Counted from the first letter of the stretch, positions 7,488-15,519 are shown. The stretch is DNA of 22,731 nt from Firmicutes bacterium HGW-Firmicutes-10 (GCA_002841605.1 PHAF01000010.1:1-22731); one strand, 5' to 3'. The notes: generated by a model from the letters alone, not told the origin. Made by a program: numbers and translations.

Positions 7488-9617
7488 ATGACGCTAAACC
7501 TGAATGTATTTTCTCCCCGGTTAATCAAGTTGTTGATCCTGCTGGTCGAACACTCTGATTACGTACCGGTCGCATCCTTGGCTGAGAAACTCGGCACAAG
7601 CAAGCGCACATTATTTAGAGAAATTCAGGGATGCAACCGGATGTTGCAGCCTTTCGGCATGCAATTGGAAACCAAAGCCGGTGTAGGTATCCGTCTACTT
7701 GGCGAACATGCAGATAAGAACCGATTATTAAAAACACTGATGGACCATCAGTCAACCTTGGGATTTTATGACAAAGAACAACGCCGCATGATGTTGACGG
7801 CGGAGCTGTTAAAAAACAAAAGCATTGTCAAACTGCTGAACTTCGCACAGTTGTTCGATGTTTCAGAAGCCACGATATCCAATGATATGGACTTATTAGA
7901 CGAATGGTTCAATCGTTATCGATTGAAACTTACGCGCCGACCGGGCTTGGGAGTATATCTGGAAGGCAATGAGGATGATGTCCGAAAAGCCATGACCGAT
8001 TTCGTTCACATGCAGCTAGAAGAAAATAAGCTAATGGATTTGATTTACATGCACCGAGATAAATTTGACTTTGAGGATTATTTCTCTTCAAATGAACCCA
8101 ACGGAATCATGAGTTTGTTAAATCGCAAAATATTGATCCGGGTCATCGAAGTGCTGAAGGAAAACAAAGAAGGATATCTTCAAAAAATGGCAGAGAGCTC
8201 ATTCATCGGATTGGTCATTCATCTGACCATCGCAATCGAACGTATGATCAACCATGAAAACATCGATATAGATTCATTCCTATTTGAAGAATTAAAAAAT
8301 GATGAAGATTATGACAAAGCCAAGGTCTTGGCGGAATATATGGAAGATGAATTTGAAATCAGTTTCCCGGATGCGGAAATCGCTTATATCCTGATGCATC
8401 TTAAAGGAGCGAAACTGCGATATATGGATTCATCACTGGATGATGATTTACAAGTTCTGGTCAAGGATTATGACATTAAGCGGCTGGTAGAAATGGTCAT
8501 CCGTCGATATGAACAGATTACCGGAGTCTCGCTGATTGATGATGAAGTGCTGGAAACCGGCATGATCACGCATCTGCGCCCGGCATTGACTCGAATGCAT
8601 TATAAGTTGGAAATCCGTAATCCGCTGCTTGAGCAAATCAAAGAGCAGTATGCGCAGATTTACGAGAATTCAAAGAAGGCTTGTGATGTTATTGAAACCG
8701 AACTGAAGCAAAAGGTTCCGGATGATGAAATCGGTTATATTGCCATGCACTTTGGCGCGGCAATAGAACGCTTGAATCAGCGTATGCAAGTCAATCGGAC
8801 GATTCGCATCGGAGTCGTATGTGCCTCAGGCATCGGCATATCAAGTTTATTGTCATCACGTATCCGTTCTTTATTTCCGGAAATCCGTGAAGTGAAACCA
8901 TTGGCTATGGAGGATGTCAAAACCGGAATTGAAGATGAGGTTGATTTGCTGGTAACGACACTGGTTTTAAAACAACAATTATTGCCAAGTGTTTATGTCC
9001 ACCCGCTTTTAGGGAAGGACGATATCGAAAAGATCCGCATTGCAATTGCTCAATCAAAAACGATTAAGAATGATTTGTTTAAAAAGGATGAATCATTAAC
9101 AGATAAAATCGATGAAATCGGACAGATCAATGATATGATCAAGAAACTCATCGGACAGCTTGAAGTCATCGATATTCCCTCAAAAAGCACCTTCGATCAG
9201 TTGATTGAAAGTTGTGCCCGATACTCATCTGCGGATGATCAGGTTGTCAGGCAAGTACACGCAGACTTGATTCGCAGAGAGTCCATGGGTTCAGTTATTT
9301 TGGAGAATGAGCGGATCATCCTTTTTCACGCAAAAACAACCGCAGTCACAGAACCGCTGGTCAAAGTCTTGTTGAGTGATCATGAAGGTTTCACCGATAT
9401 CCAGGCGAAAAACGCCGCCGGGATCCTGCTGATGCTGATTGGTTCACCTTCTTTGAAGATTCATGGGGAGATACTTAGTCAGATAAGTCAAAGCTGTATT
9501 GAAGATGATCGGCTTTCATCAGCGATTATTGATAAGAATCATGGTAGAATAGTCAATGAGATTGAAAACATTTGTATGCGCTGGTATCGCAATGAGATGC
9601 TGCGACGTATGCCATAA
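7488..9617 (+). CDS. mtlR: PRD-containing transcriptional activator of mannitol genes (MtlR)
   Basis: The 709 residues fit a DNA-binding activator controlled by PTS phosphorylation. Domains in order: HTH near 10-50 (VASLAEKLGTSKRTLFREI), a second Mga-like HTH near 110-145, PRD1 with His245 and His304, PRD2 with His362 and His421, an EIIB-like domain with the loop VVCASGIGISS (Cys445), and a C-terminal EIIA-like domain with His614 (LFHAKT). By family knowledge, phosphorylation of PRD2 by HPr activates the protein, and phosphorylation of the EIIB/EIIA parts inactivates it when mannitol is absent. GAGGTGA precedes the ATG. The gene is followed after 12 bases by mtlF, so the two share a transcript. 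mtlA is its likely target. A paralogue for another polyol is possible but less likely given both mtl neighbours. Confidence 0.9.
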   Translation: MTLNLNVFSPRLIKLLILLVEHSDYVPVASLAEKLGTSKRTLFREIQGCNRMLQPFGMQLETKAGVGIRLLGEHADKNRLLKTLMDHQSTLGFYDKEQRRMMLTAELLKNKSIVKLLNFAQLFDVSEATISNDMDLLDEWFNRYRLKLTRRPGLGVYLEGNEDDVRKAMTDFVHMQLEENKLMDLIYMHRDKFDFEDYFSSNEPNGIMSLLNRKILIRVIEVLKENKEGYLQKMAESSFIGLVIHLTIAIERMINHENIDIDSFLFEELKNDEDYDKAKVLAEYMEDEFEISFPDAEIAYILMHLKGAKLRYMDSSLDDDLQVLVKDYDIKRLVEMVIRRYEQITGVSLIDDEVLETGMITHLRPALTRMHYKLEIRNPLLEQIKEQYAQIYENSKKACDVIETELKQKVPDDEIGYIAMHFGAAIERLNQRMQVNRTIRIGVVCASGIGISSLLSSRIRSLFPEIREVKPLAMEDVKTGIEDEVDLLVTTLVLKQQLLPSVYVHPLLGKDDIEKIRIAIAQSKTIKNDLFKKDESLTDKIDEIGQINDMIKKLIGQLEVIDIPSKSTFDQLIESCARYSSADDQVVRQVHADLIRRESMGSVILENERIILFHAKTTAVTEPLVKVLLSDHEGFTDIQAKNAAGILLMLIGSPSLKIHGEILSQISQSCIEDDRLSSAIIDKNHGRIVNEIENICMRWYRNEMLRRMP

Positions 9618-9629
9618 AGGAGAACAACT

Positions 9630-10082
9630 ATGAAATTTTCATTTAAAAGCAAAAAAACATTACCGATTTTGATGAAAGAGAACATCATCATCGAAAAGCA
9701 AACCATGACCACAAAAGAAGCTATTGATAAGGTAGGTGCTATGATGGTTAAAAGCGGATATGTTAAGAAGGGATATATTGACGGCATGCATCGTCGTGAC
9801 GAAGATCTCTCGGTGTTTCTAGGAAATCTATTAGCCATTCCTCACGGTGTACATGATGTGAAAGATGAAATCATTGCTTCCGGAATGGTCGTACTGATCG
9901 TACCGGATGGGATCGACTGGCATGGCAATATTGCAAAGGTAATCGTTGGATTAGCAGGCAAAGATGGTGAACATATGTCCATTCTTGCCAATTTGGCTAC
10001 TACATTCGAAGAACTTGAAACAGCTGAGAAACTGGTGGAATCAAGAGATGTTGACTTTATTTATCAAACGATGACCCAATAA
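9630..10082 (+). CDS. mtlF: PTS mannitol transporter subunit IIA
   Basis: This is a 150-residue stand-alone EIIA of the mannitol/fructose family. The phosphorylated histidine is His72 in the LAIPHGVHDVKDE segment. The soluble protein takes phosphate from HPr and passes it to Cys365 of MtlA. Length matches the usual size of about 145 residues. AAAGGAGA precedes the ATG. The gene sits directly behind mtlR and ends at a bidirectional terminator. In Bacillus relatives it is normally next to mtlA and mtlD; here it is about 6 kb from mtlA. Confidence 0.92.
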   Translation: MKFSFKSKKTLPILMKENIIIEKQTMTTKEAIDKVGAMMVKSGYVKKGYIDGMHRRDEDLSVFLGNLLAIPHGVHDVKDEIIASGMVVLIVPDGIDWHGNIAKVIVGLAGKDGEHMSILANLATTFEELETAEKLVESRDVDFIYQTMTQ

Positions 10083-10087
10083 AAATA

Positions 10088-10119
10088 AAAATGAGCAAGG
10101 TGCAATTGCTCATTTTTTT
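10088..10119. terminator. Bidirectional terminator between mtlF and ackA
   Basis: AAAATGAGCAA (10088-10098) pairs with TTGCTCATTTT (10106-10116), with a T-run to 10119 on the plus strand and a mirrored T-rich tract on the minus strand. It can stop transcripts from both convergent genes. A smaller hairpin, GCCTG-AAA-CAGGC, follows at 10122-10134. Confidence 0.9.
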
Positions 10120-10181
10120 GTGCCTGAAACAGGCTTCTATTTACCCGCAGGTGTCTTAAGGAGGATACGCTGGTGGGGTAA

Positions 10182-11372
10182 TTAGTGTTGATATAGGGAG
10201 TATGTATCGCGAGCGATCATTAACTCTTCGTTGGTAGGAATGACCATGACTGCGATTTTTGAGTCGGTGGTCGAAATCAAAACTTCTTGTCTGCGCTTTT
10301 GATTAGCCTCAACGTCCAGTTTGATTGAGAAAGCTTCAGAAATATATTCAATGACCAATTGACGGATCGGAACTGAATTCTCACCGATTCCGGCGGTAAA
10401 GAGAATCGCATCGCAACCACCCAACTGGGCAATATAGGAACCAATCGTCATTGCGACGCGCTGGACATACATTTTGCGGGCTAAATCCGCATTCTCGTTA
10501 CCTTCAGCAATGGCCGCCTCGATATCACGCATATCCGAAGATACTTTGGAAATTCCCAGGATCCCGGATTTTTTGTTACAAATATCCGTGATTTGAGCAA
10601 CGCTGAGACCTTCTTTTTGTGCAAGGTAAGCCATGATCGAAGGATCGATATCACCTGAACGGGTCCCCATCATAATGCCCGCCAAAGGCGTAAAACCCAT
10701 GGAAGTATTGATGCAATGACCATCGAGAACTGCAGACAATGATCCGCCGTTACCCAAATGGCAACAAATCAGGCGTCTGCTTTTTTCTTCACCCAAAATT
10801 TCTCTGGCACGCTGAGTAACATATAGATGTGAAGTGCCGTGGAACCCGTATTTGCGGATTTTGTATTGATCATAATATTCCAGAGGGATAGGGTACATAA
10901 AACTGACCTTATCCATGGTCTGATGGAATGCAGTATCAAATACAGCTACTTGCAATGTATTGGGTAATAATTCCTTTAGGACTTTGTAACCAAGCAAATT
11001 CGCAGGATTATGCAAAGGTGCCAAATCACAGAGCATTTCGATGTCATTGGCGACCTCTTCATCAAAAACGACCGAATGTTCATATTTTTCACCACCGTGA
11101 ACCACCCGATGACCAATGCCCGCTAAATCATCCAGCGATGTTACGACACCATGATCGACCAACAACTTCAATAAAATTTGTATGGCCGTTTGATGATTGG
11201 GCAATGGGAGAGTCTCAGAGATTTTACTTCCATTAAACTCCATTGAATATACACCTTCAGGCAAACCGATTCTTTCAAAAATACCTGAACAAATGACTGT
11301 TTCAGCCGGCATCGTATAAAGTTGGAATTTACACGAAGAACTACCGGAATTAAGGGACATGATTACTGACAT
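10182..11372 (-). CDS. ackA: Acetate kinase
   Basis: This 396-residue enzyme converts acetyl phosphate and ADP to acetate and ATP in the cytoplasm. Hallmarks are SLNSGSSSCKFQL near 6-18, RVVHGGE at 89-95, FDTAFHQTM, the GFHGTSH motif, HLGNGGSLSA, GTRSGDIDP and FTAGIGENS, all intact. I set the start at 11372 because AAAGGCGG lies six bases upstream on the minus strand; a second ATG four codons later (11360) is also possible. It is transcribed away from the thiolase operon from a divergent promoter, and no phosphotransacetylase gene is present in the window. The promoter region carries a cre box and palindromes, which suggests control by carbon status and by the same regulator as the operon opposite. 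Confidence 0.96.
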   Translation of the reverse strand: MSVIMSLNSGSSSCKFQLYTMPAETVICSGIFERIGLPEGVYSMEFNGSKISETLPLPNHQTAIQILLKLLVDHGVVTSLDDLAGIGHRVVHGGEKYEHSVVFDEEVANDIEMLCDLAPLHNPANLLGYKVLKELLPNTLQVAVFDTAFHQTMDKVSFMYPIPLEYYDQYKIRKYGFHGTSHLYVTQRAREILGEEKSRRLICCHLGNGGSLSAVLDGHCINTSMGFTPLAGIMMGTRSGDIDPSIMAYLAQKEGLSVAQITDICNKKSGILGISKVSSDMRDIEAAIAEGNENADLARKMYVQRVAMTIGSYIAQLGGCDAILFTAGIGENSVPIRQLVIEYISEAFSIKLDVEANQKRRQEVLISTTDSKIAVMVIPTNEELMIARDTYSLYQH

Positions 11373-11434
11373 GAGATTCCGCCTTTCCATTACAAATACA
11401 GTATACACTATTGATTAGGGGATCGATTTTATAA

Positions 11435-11458
11435 AAACATGAATCACCCTTCATGTTT
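11435..11458. promoter_or_regulatory. Operator candidate 1: 24-bp palindrome at the ackA start
   Basis: AAACATGAA (11435-11443) and TTCATGTTT (11450-11458) form a perfect nine-base inverted repeat with a six-base centre. It abuts the predicted ackA -10 box and covers its transcription start, which fits a repressor site. A related sequence lies at 11564-11587. Confidence 0.6.
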
Positions 11459-11487
11459 AGTTTAATAGGTTGATCGATGTTCGTCAA
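11459..11487 (-). promoter_or_regulatory. Predicted ackA promoter
   Basis: On the minus strand, TTGACG (complement of 11482-11487) and TAAACT (complement of 11459-11464) are separated by exactly 17 bases. Transcription would start near 11452, leaving a leader of about 80 bases before the ackA start. Confidence 0.65.
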
Positions 11488-11504
11488 GCACTATTTCATG
11501 AAAC

Positions 11505-11518
11505 TGTAAACGGTTACA
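11505..11518. promoter_or_regulatory. Perfect cre box between ackA and thiolase promoters
   Basis: TGTAAACGGTTACA matches the cre consensus TGWAANCGNTNWCA at every defined base. Its centre lies about 60 bases upstream of the predicted ackA start and about 51 upstream of the predicted thiolase start. CcpA bound upstream of a -35 box activates ackA in Bacillus subtilis, so activation of ackA is the likeliest role here. Confidence 0.8.
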
Positions 11519-11527
11519 AATTTTCTG

Positions 11528-11556
11528 TTGACAATGGTTATTGAATGAATTATTGT
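11528..11556 (+). promoter_or_regulatory. Predicted promoter of the thiolase/Liv operon
   Basis: A perfect TTGACA -35 box (11528-11533) stands 17 bases before TATTGT (11551-11556), a weaker -10. An alternative extended -10 (TGTTAATAT, 11554-11562) overlaps. The predicted start is near 11563, just before operator candidate 2. Confidence 0.65.
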
Positions 11557-11563
11557 TAATATG

Positions 11564-11587
11564 TAAGGTGAATCATGTTTCATGTTT
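11564..11587. promoter_or_regulatory. Operator candidate 2 at the thiolase operon start
   Basis: TAAGGTGAA (11564-11572), six bases, then TTCATGTTT (11579-11587) has the geometry of operator candidate 1. The right half is identical and the left half matches at six of nine bases. Both sites share TGAATCAnnnTTCATGTTT. It covers the predicted transcription start. Confidence 0.5.
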
Positions 11588-11619
11588 GTTACAGCCAATA
11601 TATAAGAAGGAGAACTAAA

Positions 11620-12828
11620 ATGAGCAAAATCTATTTAGTCAGCGCTAAGCGTACCGCCATCGGAAGCCATTTGGGAGCACTCAAAAATGTCAGTGCACCG
11701 GATATGGCTGCCGTCTGTATTAAAGCAATTATCGAGGAAACAAAAATCGATCCAGCGAATCTGGATGAGGTCATCATCGGAAACATCCTGCCTGCAGGAC
11801 AAAAGCAAGGTGTAGGTCGCCAGTCATCCATTAAAGGTGGAGTACCAGTAACCGTACCGGCATACAGTATCAATATCGCATGTGGAAGTGGCATGAAAGC
11901 CGTCATGCTCGCAGCTAACAGTATTAAGGCCGGATTTGCGGAAATGATCATCGCCGGAGGAACCGAAACGATGAGTCAGGCACCGTTTATGGTGAACTAC
12001 AATGTCCGCTCCGGTGTCAAAATGGGAGCGATGAACATGGAAGACCATATGCTCGTCGATGCATTATGGGATGCATTTGATGGTTCACACATGGGTGTTA
12101 CCGCCGAAAACATCGTTGCCAAGTACGGATTTTCTCGCCAAGAGCAAGATGAATTCGCTATAGCATCACAAAGTAAAGCCATCGCGGCAATCGATGCAGG
12201 TAGATTTAAAGATGAAATCGTGCCAATCGAAGTAAAGGTCGGTAAAGAAGTCGTCGTTTTCGATACCGATGAGTATCCAAACCGTAAAACAACACTTGAA
12301 AAACTGGCAACATTACGCCCGGCTTTCAAAAAAGAAGGATCAGTCACTGCGGGGAATGCATCCGGTATTAACGATGGTGCCAGCGTCATGCTTATCGCTT
12401 CCGAAAATGCTGTTGAAAAGTATGGTCTGACACCAATGGCAGAAATCGTCGGGTTCGGTCAAGGCGGTGTTGAACCGTCGATCATGGGTTTGGGTCCGAC
12501 TCCAGCCATCCGCATGGCTCTTAAGAACTCCGGATTAAAATTAAGCGATATCGATCTGTTTGAACTCAATGAAGCCTTCGCGGCCCAATCGTTGGGAGTA
12601 ATCAAGGAAATCAGCGAAGAACACGGCGTATCAAAAGAAGATATATTGGCAAAATGCAATGTCAATGGTGGAGCAATCGCTTTAGGTCATCCGGTCGGTG
12701 CATCCGGAAACCGCATCATGACAACCTTGGTATATGAAATGAAGAAAAGAGATGTGACGTACGGACTGGCTTCACTTTGTATCGGTGGAGGCATGGGGAC
12801 GGCCATCATCCTAAAGAACGTTAAATAA
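11620..12828 (+). CDS. Thiolase (acetyl-CoA C-acetyltransferase type)
   Basis: This 402-residue thiolase interconverts two acetyl-CoA and acetoacetyl-CoA, or cleaves longer 3-ketoacyl-CoA. Catalytic residues are all present: nucleophile Cys88 in NIACGSGMKA, NEAFA at 317-321, His357 in GGAIALGHPVGASG, and Cys387 in SLCIGGGMG. The length and the central region fit the short-chain biosynthetic type. I place the start at ATG 11620 because GAAGGAG lies seven bases before it; an in-frame ATG at 11575 precedes the ribosome site and overlaps the operator candidate. It is the first gene of an eleven-gene run. Direction cannot be fixed from sequence: breakdown would feed acetyl-CoA towards acetate kinase, while condensation would supply the reductase that follows. 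Confidence 0.93.
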   Translation: MSKIYLVSAKRTAIGSHLGALKNVSAPDMAAVCIKAIIEETKIDPANLDEVIIGNILPAGQKQGVGRQSSIKGGVPVTVPAYSINIACGSGMKAVMLAANSIKAGFAEMIIAGGTETMSQAPFMVNYNVRSGVKMGAMNMEDHMLVDALWDAFDGSHMGVTAENIVAKYGFSRQEQDEFAIASQSKAIAAIDAGRFKDEIVPIEVKVGKEVVVFDTDEYPNRKTTLEKLATLRPAFKKEGSVTAGNASGINDGASVMLIASENAVEKYGLTPMAEIVGFGQGGVEPSIMGLGPTPAIRMALKNSGLKLSDIDLFELNEAFAAQSLGVIKEISEEHGVSKEDILAKCNVNGGAIALGHPVGASGNRIMTTLVYEMKKRDVTYGLASLCIGGGMGTAIILKNVK

Positions 12829-12863
12829 AAATAATAATATACAGAAAGACGAGGAACAACACA

Positions 12864-13583
12864 ATGAGACTTGAAGGCAAAGTAGCAGTAGTAACCGGTG
12901 GAGCTCGCGGCTTAGGACAGGCCATGGCAGAACTTTTCGCAAAAGAAGGCGCAAAAGTCATCGCTGCCGATATGGGTCCGATGGGATATGAAGCTGAAAA
13001 TGTAGAAGGATATCCTTTGAATGTTACAGATGGTGAAGGTTGTAAGAAGTTTTTCGATTATGTTGTTGAAAAGTATGGGAAAATCGATGTTTTGGTGAAT
13101 AATGCCGGTATAACCCGTGATGCATTGACTCGTAAGATGAGTGATGAACAGTGGGATTTGGTCATCGATGTCAATCTTAAAGGAGTATTCAATCTGACCC
13201 GTCATATCGGTCCGCATATGCAAGCCAATGGCGGTGGTTCGATCATCAACATTTCCTCCGTCGTCGGAGTATTTGGAAATATCGGACAAGCCAACTATGC
13301 CGCAACCAAATCCGGATTGATCGGTTTGACTAAAACCTGGGCGAAAGAATTTGCACTTAAGGGCGGTAACGTCCGTGTCAATGCGATTGCACCGGGTTAC
13401 ACGATGACCGATATTCTGAAAACCGTCCCGCAAGAACTGCTTGATGGATTTGCTAAACAAACGATGCTTGGTCGTCTGGGACAACCTCACGAAATCGCAA
13501 ACGCCGCCTTATTCTTAGCAGGAGATGAATCCTCCTACATTACCGGTCAGGTGTTGAGCGTCGATGGCGGCATGCGTCTATGA
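12864..13583 (+). CDS. SDR oxidoreductase, FabG/acetoacetyl-CoA reductase-like
   Basis: This is a classical short-chain dehydrogenase of 239 residues. It has the cofactor motif TGGARGLG (11-18), NNAG (79-82), and the catalytic set Ser132, Tyr145 and Lys149 (YAATKSG), ending in the FabG-like SYITGQVLSVDGGM. Following a thiolase, the natural reaction is 3-ketoacyl-CoA to or from 3-hydroxyacyl-CoA, although FabG-type acyl-ACP reduction is possible. Asp36 at the end of the second strand (VIAAD) usually favours NAD(H) over NADP(H). GAGGA stands eight bases before the ATG. The stop overlaps the start of the next gene (ATGA), so translation is probably coupled. Confidence 0.9.
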   Translation: MRLEGKVAVVTGGARGLGQAMAELFAKEGAKVIAADMGPMGYEAENVEGYPLNVTDGEGCKKFFDYVVEKYGKIDVLVNNAGITRDALTRKMSDEQWDLVIDVNLKGVFNLTRHIGPHMQANGGGSIINISSVVGVFGNIGQANYAATKSGLIGLTKTWAKEFALKGGNVRVNAIAPGYTMTDILKTVPQELLDGFAKQTMLGRLGQPHEIANAALFLAGDESSYITGQVLSVDGGMRL

Positions 13584-14473
13584 AGCAATATCCTGTTCAC
13601 TATCATACTTGCGCCAACGGGGAAACCATTGCTTATCGATTGGCCGGTCAACGAGGCCCGACAGTAGTTCTGGTTCATGGCAATATGAGCTCATCCGTTC
13701 ACTGGCAAACGACCATGGAACAATTGGAAGATGATTTTAAACTTATCGTTCCCGATATGAGAGGCTTTGGGGATAGCAGTTATAACAGCGAACTGAACTC
13801 TCTGTATGACTTTGGAACCGATTTGCTGGATTTGCTTGATTCTTTAAAAGTTGAAACATGCTCTCTTGTCGGTTGGTCGACCGGAGGCGGTGTCGCATTA
13901 GAAATGGCCGCAGAACTTAAAGAAAAAGTAAGGAAAGTCATATTATTGGATTCAGTCGGTTTGACAGGATATCCGATGTATAAAAAAGATGCAGCTTATC
14001 AACCGATTTTAACGGAACTGTTGAAAACCAAAGAAGAGATCGCTGTTGATCCGGTACAAGTACTGCCTATCGTAGCAGCTTATGCCAATAAAGACAAAAA
14101 CTTATTAAAAATGATTTGGAATGCGGTCATTTACAATATGAATCAGCCCAATGAAGAGGACTATGACTTATATCTGGATGCCATGTTAAAACAAAGAAAT
14201 ATTGTCGATGTCGATTACGGATTGGTCGTATTCAATATGACTCACGATCATAACGGTGTTGTCGCCGGTAGCGGTCGGATGGATTTGATCACTGCAGATA
14301 TCGTGATCTTGCATGGCGAAAAAGATTTAGTCGTTCCGGTATTGTATGCACATGATATGAAAAAACGCTTCGGTGATAAAGCAGAATTAGTGTTGTTTGA
14401 AAATGCCGGTCACTCGGTCATCACCGATGATTTGAACTTGTTTGTTTCAACATTAAAAGAAAAGTTAGCTTAA
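13580..14473 (+). CDS. Alpha/beta hydrolase (first of two in the operon)
   Basis: This 297-residue alpha/beta-hydrolase-fold enzyme has an intact catalytic triad: Ser100 in the GWSTGG elbow, Asp249 in HGEKDLVVP, and His278 in NAGHSV. HGN at 33-35 supplies the oxyanion hole. There is no signal peptide, so it acts in the cytoplasm. Its ATG overlaps the SDR stop by four bases and has no good ribosome site, so it probably relies on ribosomes finishing the SDR gene. Given the CoA-based neighbours, an esterase, thioesterase or C-C bond hydrolase acting on a small acyl compound is plausible. The fold alone does not identify the substrate. Confidence 0.85.
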   Translation: MKQYPVHYHTCANGETIAYRLAGQRGPTVVLVHGNMSSSVHWQTTMEQLEDDFKLIVPDMRGFGDSSYNSELNSLYDFGTDLLDLLDSLKVETCSLVGWSTGGGVALEMAAELKEKVRKVILLDSVGLTGYPMYKKDAAYQPILTELLKTKEEIAVDPVQVLPIVAAYANKDKNLLKMIWNAVIYNMNQPNEEDYDLYLDAMLKQRNIVDVDYGLVVFNMTHDHNGVVAGSGRMDLITADIVILHGEKDLVVPVLYAHDMKKRFGDKAELVLFENAGHSVITDDLNLFVSTLKEKLA

Positions 14474-14487
14474 GGAGGAGATACCCG

Positions 14488-15519
14488 ATGGGTAAAGAAG
14501 TAAATGTCGGAATTGTCGGTTTGGGTATCTACATTCCTGAAAAAGTAATGACGGCTGCTGAAATCTCCGATGCTACTCTCGGTGTCTGGAGTGAACAAGC
14601 TGTCATCGATAAGTTGGGTGTCATACAAAAAACAATTCCCGGCGATGAAGATGGAACTCAGGAAATGGGTGCTAAGGCAGCGCTGGATTGTTTGGCAAAA
14701 ACAGGTGTAGATCCAGCGGATATTGATGTGATCCTCTGTTTTGGCGAAGAATGGAAAGAATATCCGCTGACAACTTCGGCACTTTATATCCAAGACCGTA
14801 TTAAGGCAGTCAATGCCTGGGGTGTGGATGTTCAAAACCGTTGTTGCACATCAGTGACTGCGCTGAAAATGGCGAAGGACATGTTGATTGCCGATGATGA
14901 TATTCAGACAGTATTGGTATGCGGTGGTTATCGTAACGGCGATTTCGTTGACTTTACCGATAAGAATATGTCAATGATGTACAATCTTGGTGCCGGGGGT
15001 GCCGCAATCTTATTGAAGAAAAACTATGGTAAAAACTTACTGCTGGGATCACATATCATTGCGGATGGATCGCTGGCGCGCACAGCCGGAGTTGAAATCG
15101 GCGGGACCTGTCGTCCTATCACCAAAGACAATATCGATGAAGCTTATAAATCTTTGCGTCTGATGCAACCGGATGTCATGAAAAATCGTCTTAATGAAGT
15201 TTCTCAGCGAAACTGGCTGACATGCATCAACCGTGCTTTTGAGAAATCGAATATTGAAAAAAGTGAACTGGGCTATTTGGCTATCCTTCATATCAAACGC
15301 TCAGGACATCTTGGAATGTTAAAAGACTTGGGAATAAGTGAAGAACAGTCGATCTATCTAGAGAATTACGGCCATATCGGCCAAGTCGACCAATTGTTAT
15401 CGTTGGCACTGGCACTTGAAAAAGGTAAAGTGACTGACGGAACTGTCGTATGTATGCTTGCAGCAGGAATCGGATATGTTTGGGCAGCCAATGTTATCCG
15501 ATGGGGAGAAGTCGTATGA
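14488..15519 (+). CDS. FabH-like (KAS III/HMG-CoA synthase superfamily) condensing enzyme
   Basis: This 343-residue member of the thiolase superfamily resembles 3-oxoacyl-ACP synthase III. DVQNRCC at 114-120 aligns with the FabH nucleophile loop, so Cys119 is the likely active cysteine. His268 in ILHIKRSG matches the FabH catalytic His. The third site differs: FabH has YGNTS with a catalytic Asn, but here the sequence is NYGHIGQVDQ with His296. It has a strong ribosome site (AAGGAGGAG) and ends in an ATGA overlap with the importer permease. No acyl carrier protein or other fatty-acid genes are nearby. It may therefore act on acyl-CoA in this pathway as a condensing enzyme, acyltransferase or acyl hydrolase. 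The exact reaction is unknown. Confidence 0.82.
   Translation: MGKEVNVGIVGLGIYIPEKVMTAAEISDATLGVWSEQAVIDKLGVIQKTIPGDEDGTQEMGAKAALDCLAKTGVDPADIDVILCFGEEWKEYPLTTSALYIQDRIKAVNAWGVDVQNRCCTSVTALKMAKDMLIADDDIQTVLVCGGYRNGDFVDFTDKNMSMMYNLGAGGAAILLKKNYGKNLLLGSHIIADGSLARTAGVEIGGTCRPITKDNIDEAYKSLRLMQPDVMKNRLNEVSQRNWLTCINRAFEKSNIEKSELGYLAILHIKRSGHLGMLKDLGISEEQSIYLENYGHIGQVDQLLSLALALEKGKVTDGTVVCMLAAGIGYVWAANVIRWGEVV

Noticed and set aside
10158..10167. A strong ribosome-site-like TAAGGAGGAT on the plus strand between mtlF and ackA
   Set aside because: The only nearby start (GTG) meets a stop after two codons, so no gene follows it.
11542..11559. A sequence resembling the Bacillus FadR (fatty-acid TetR regulator) box in the thiolase promoter
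   Set aside because: The left half TGAATGA fits well but the right half is poor; in AT-rich DNA this can arise by chance, and the other palindromes are better supported.
11575..11619. An upstream in-frame ATG extending the thiolase by 15 residues
   Set aside because: It lies before the strong ribosome site, overlaps the operator candidate, and the extension does not resemble thiolase N-termini.
12912..13490. A long open frame (about 190 codons) on the minus strand inside the SDR gene
   Set aside because: It lies fully antisense to a clear enzyme gene, has no ribosome site or recognisable domain, and reflects the codon pattern of the plus-strand gene.
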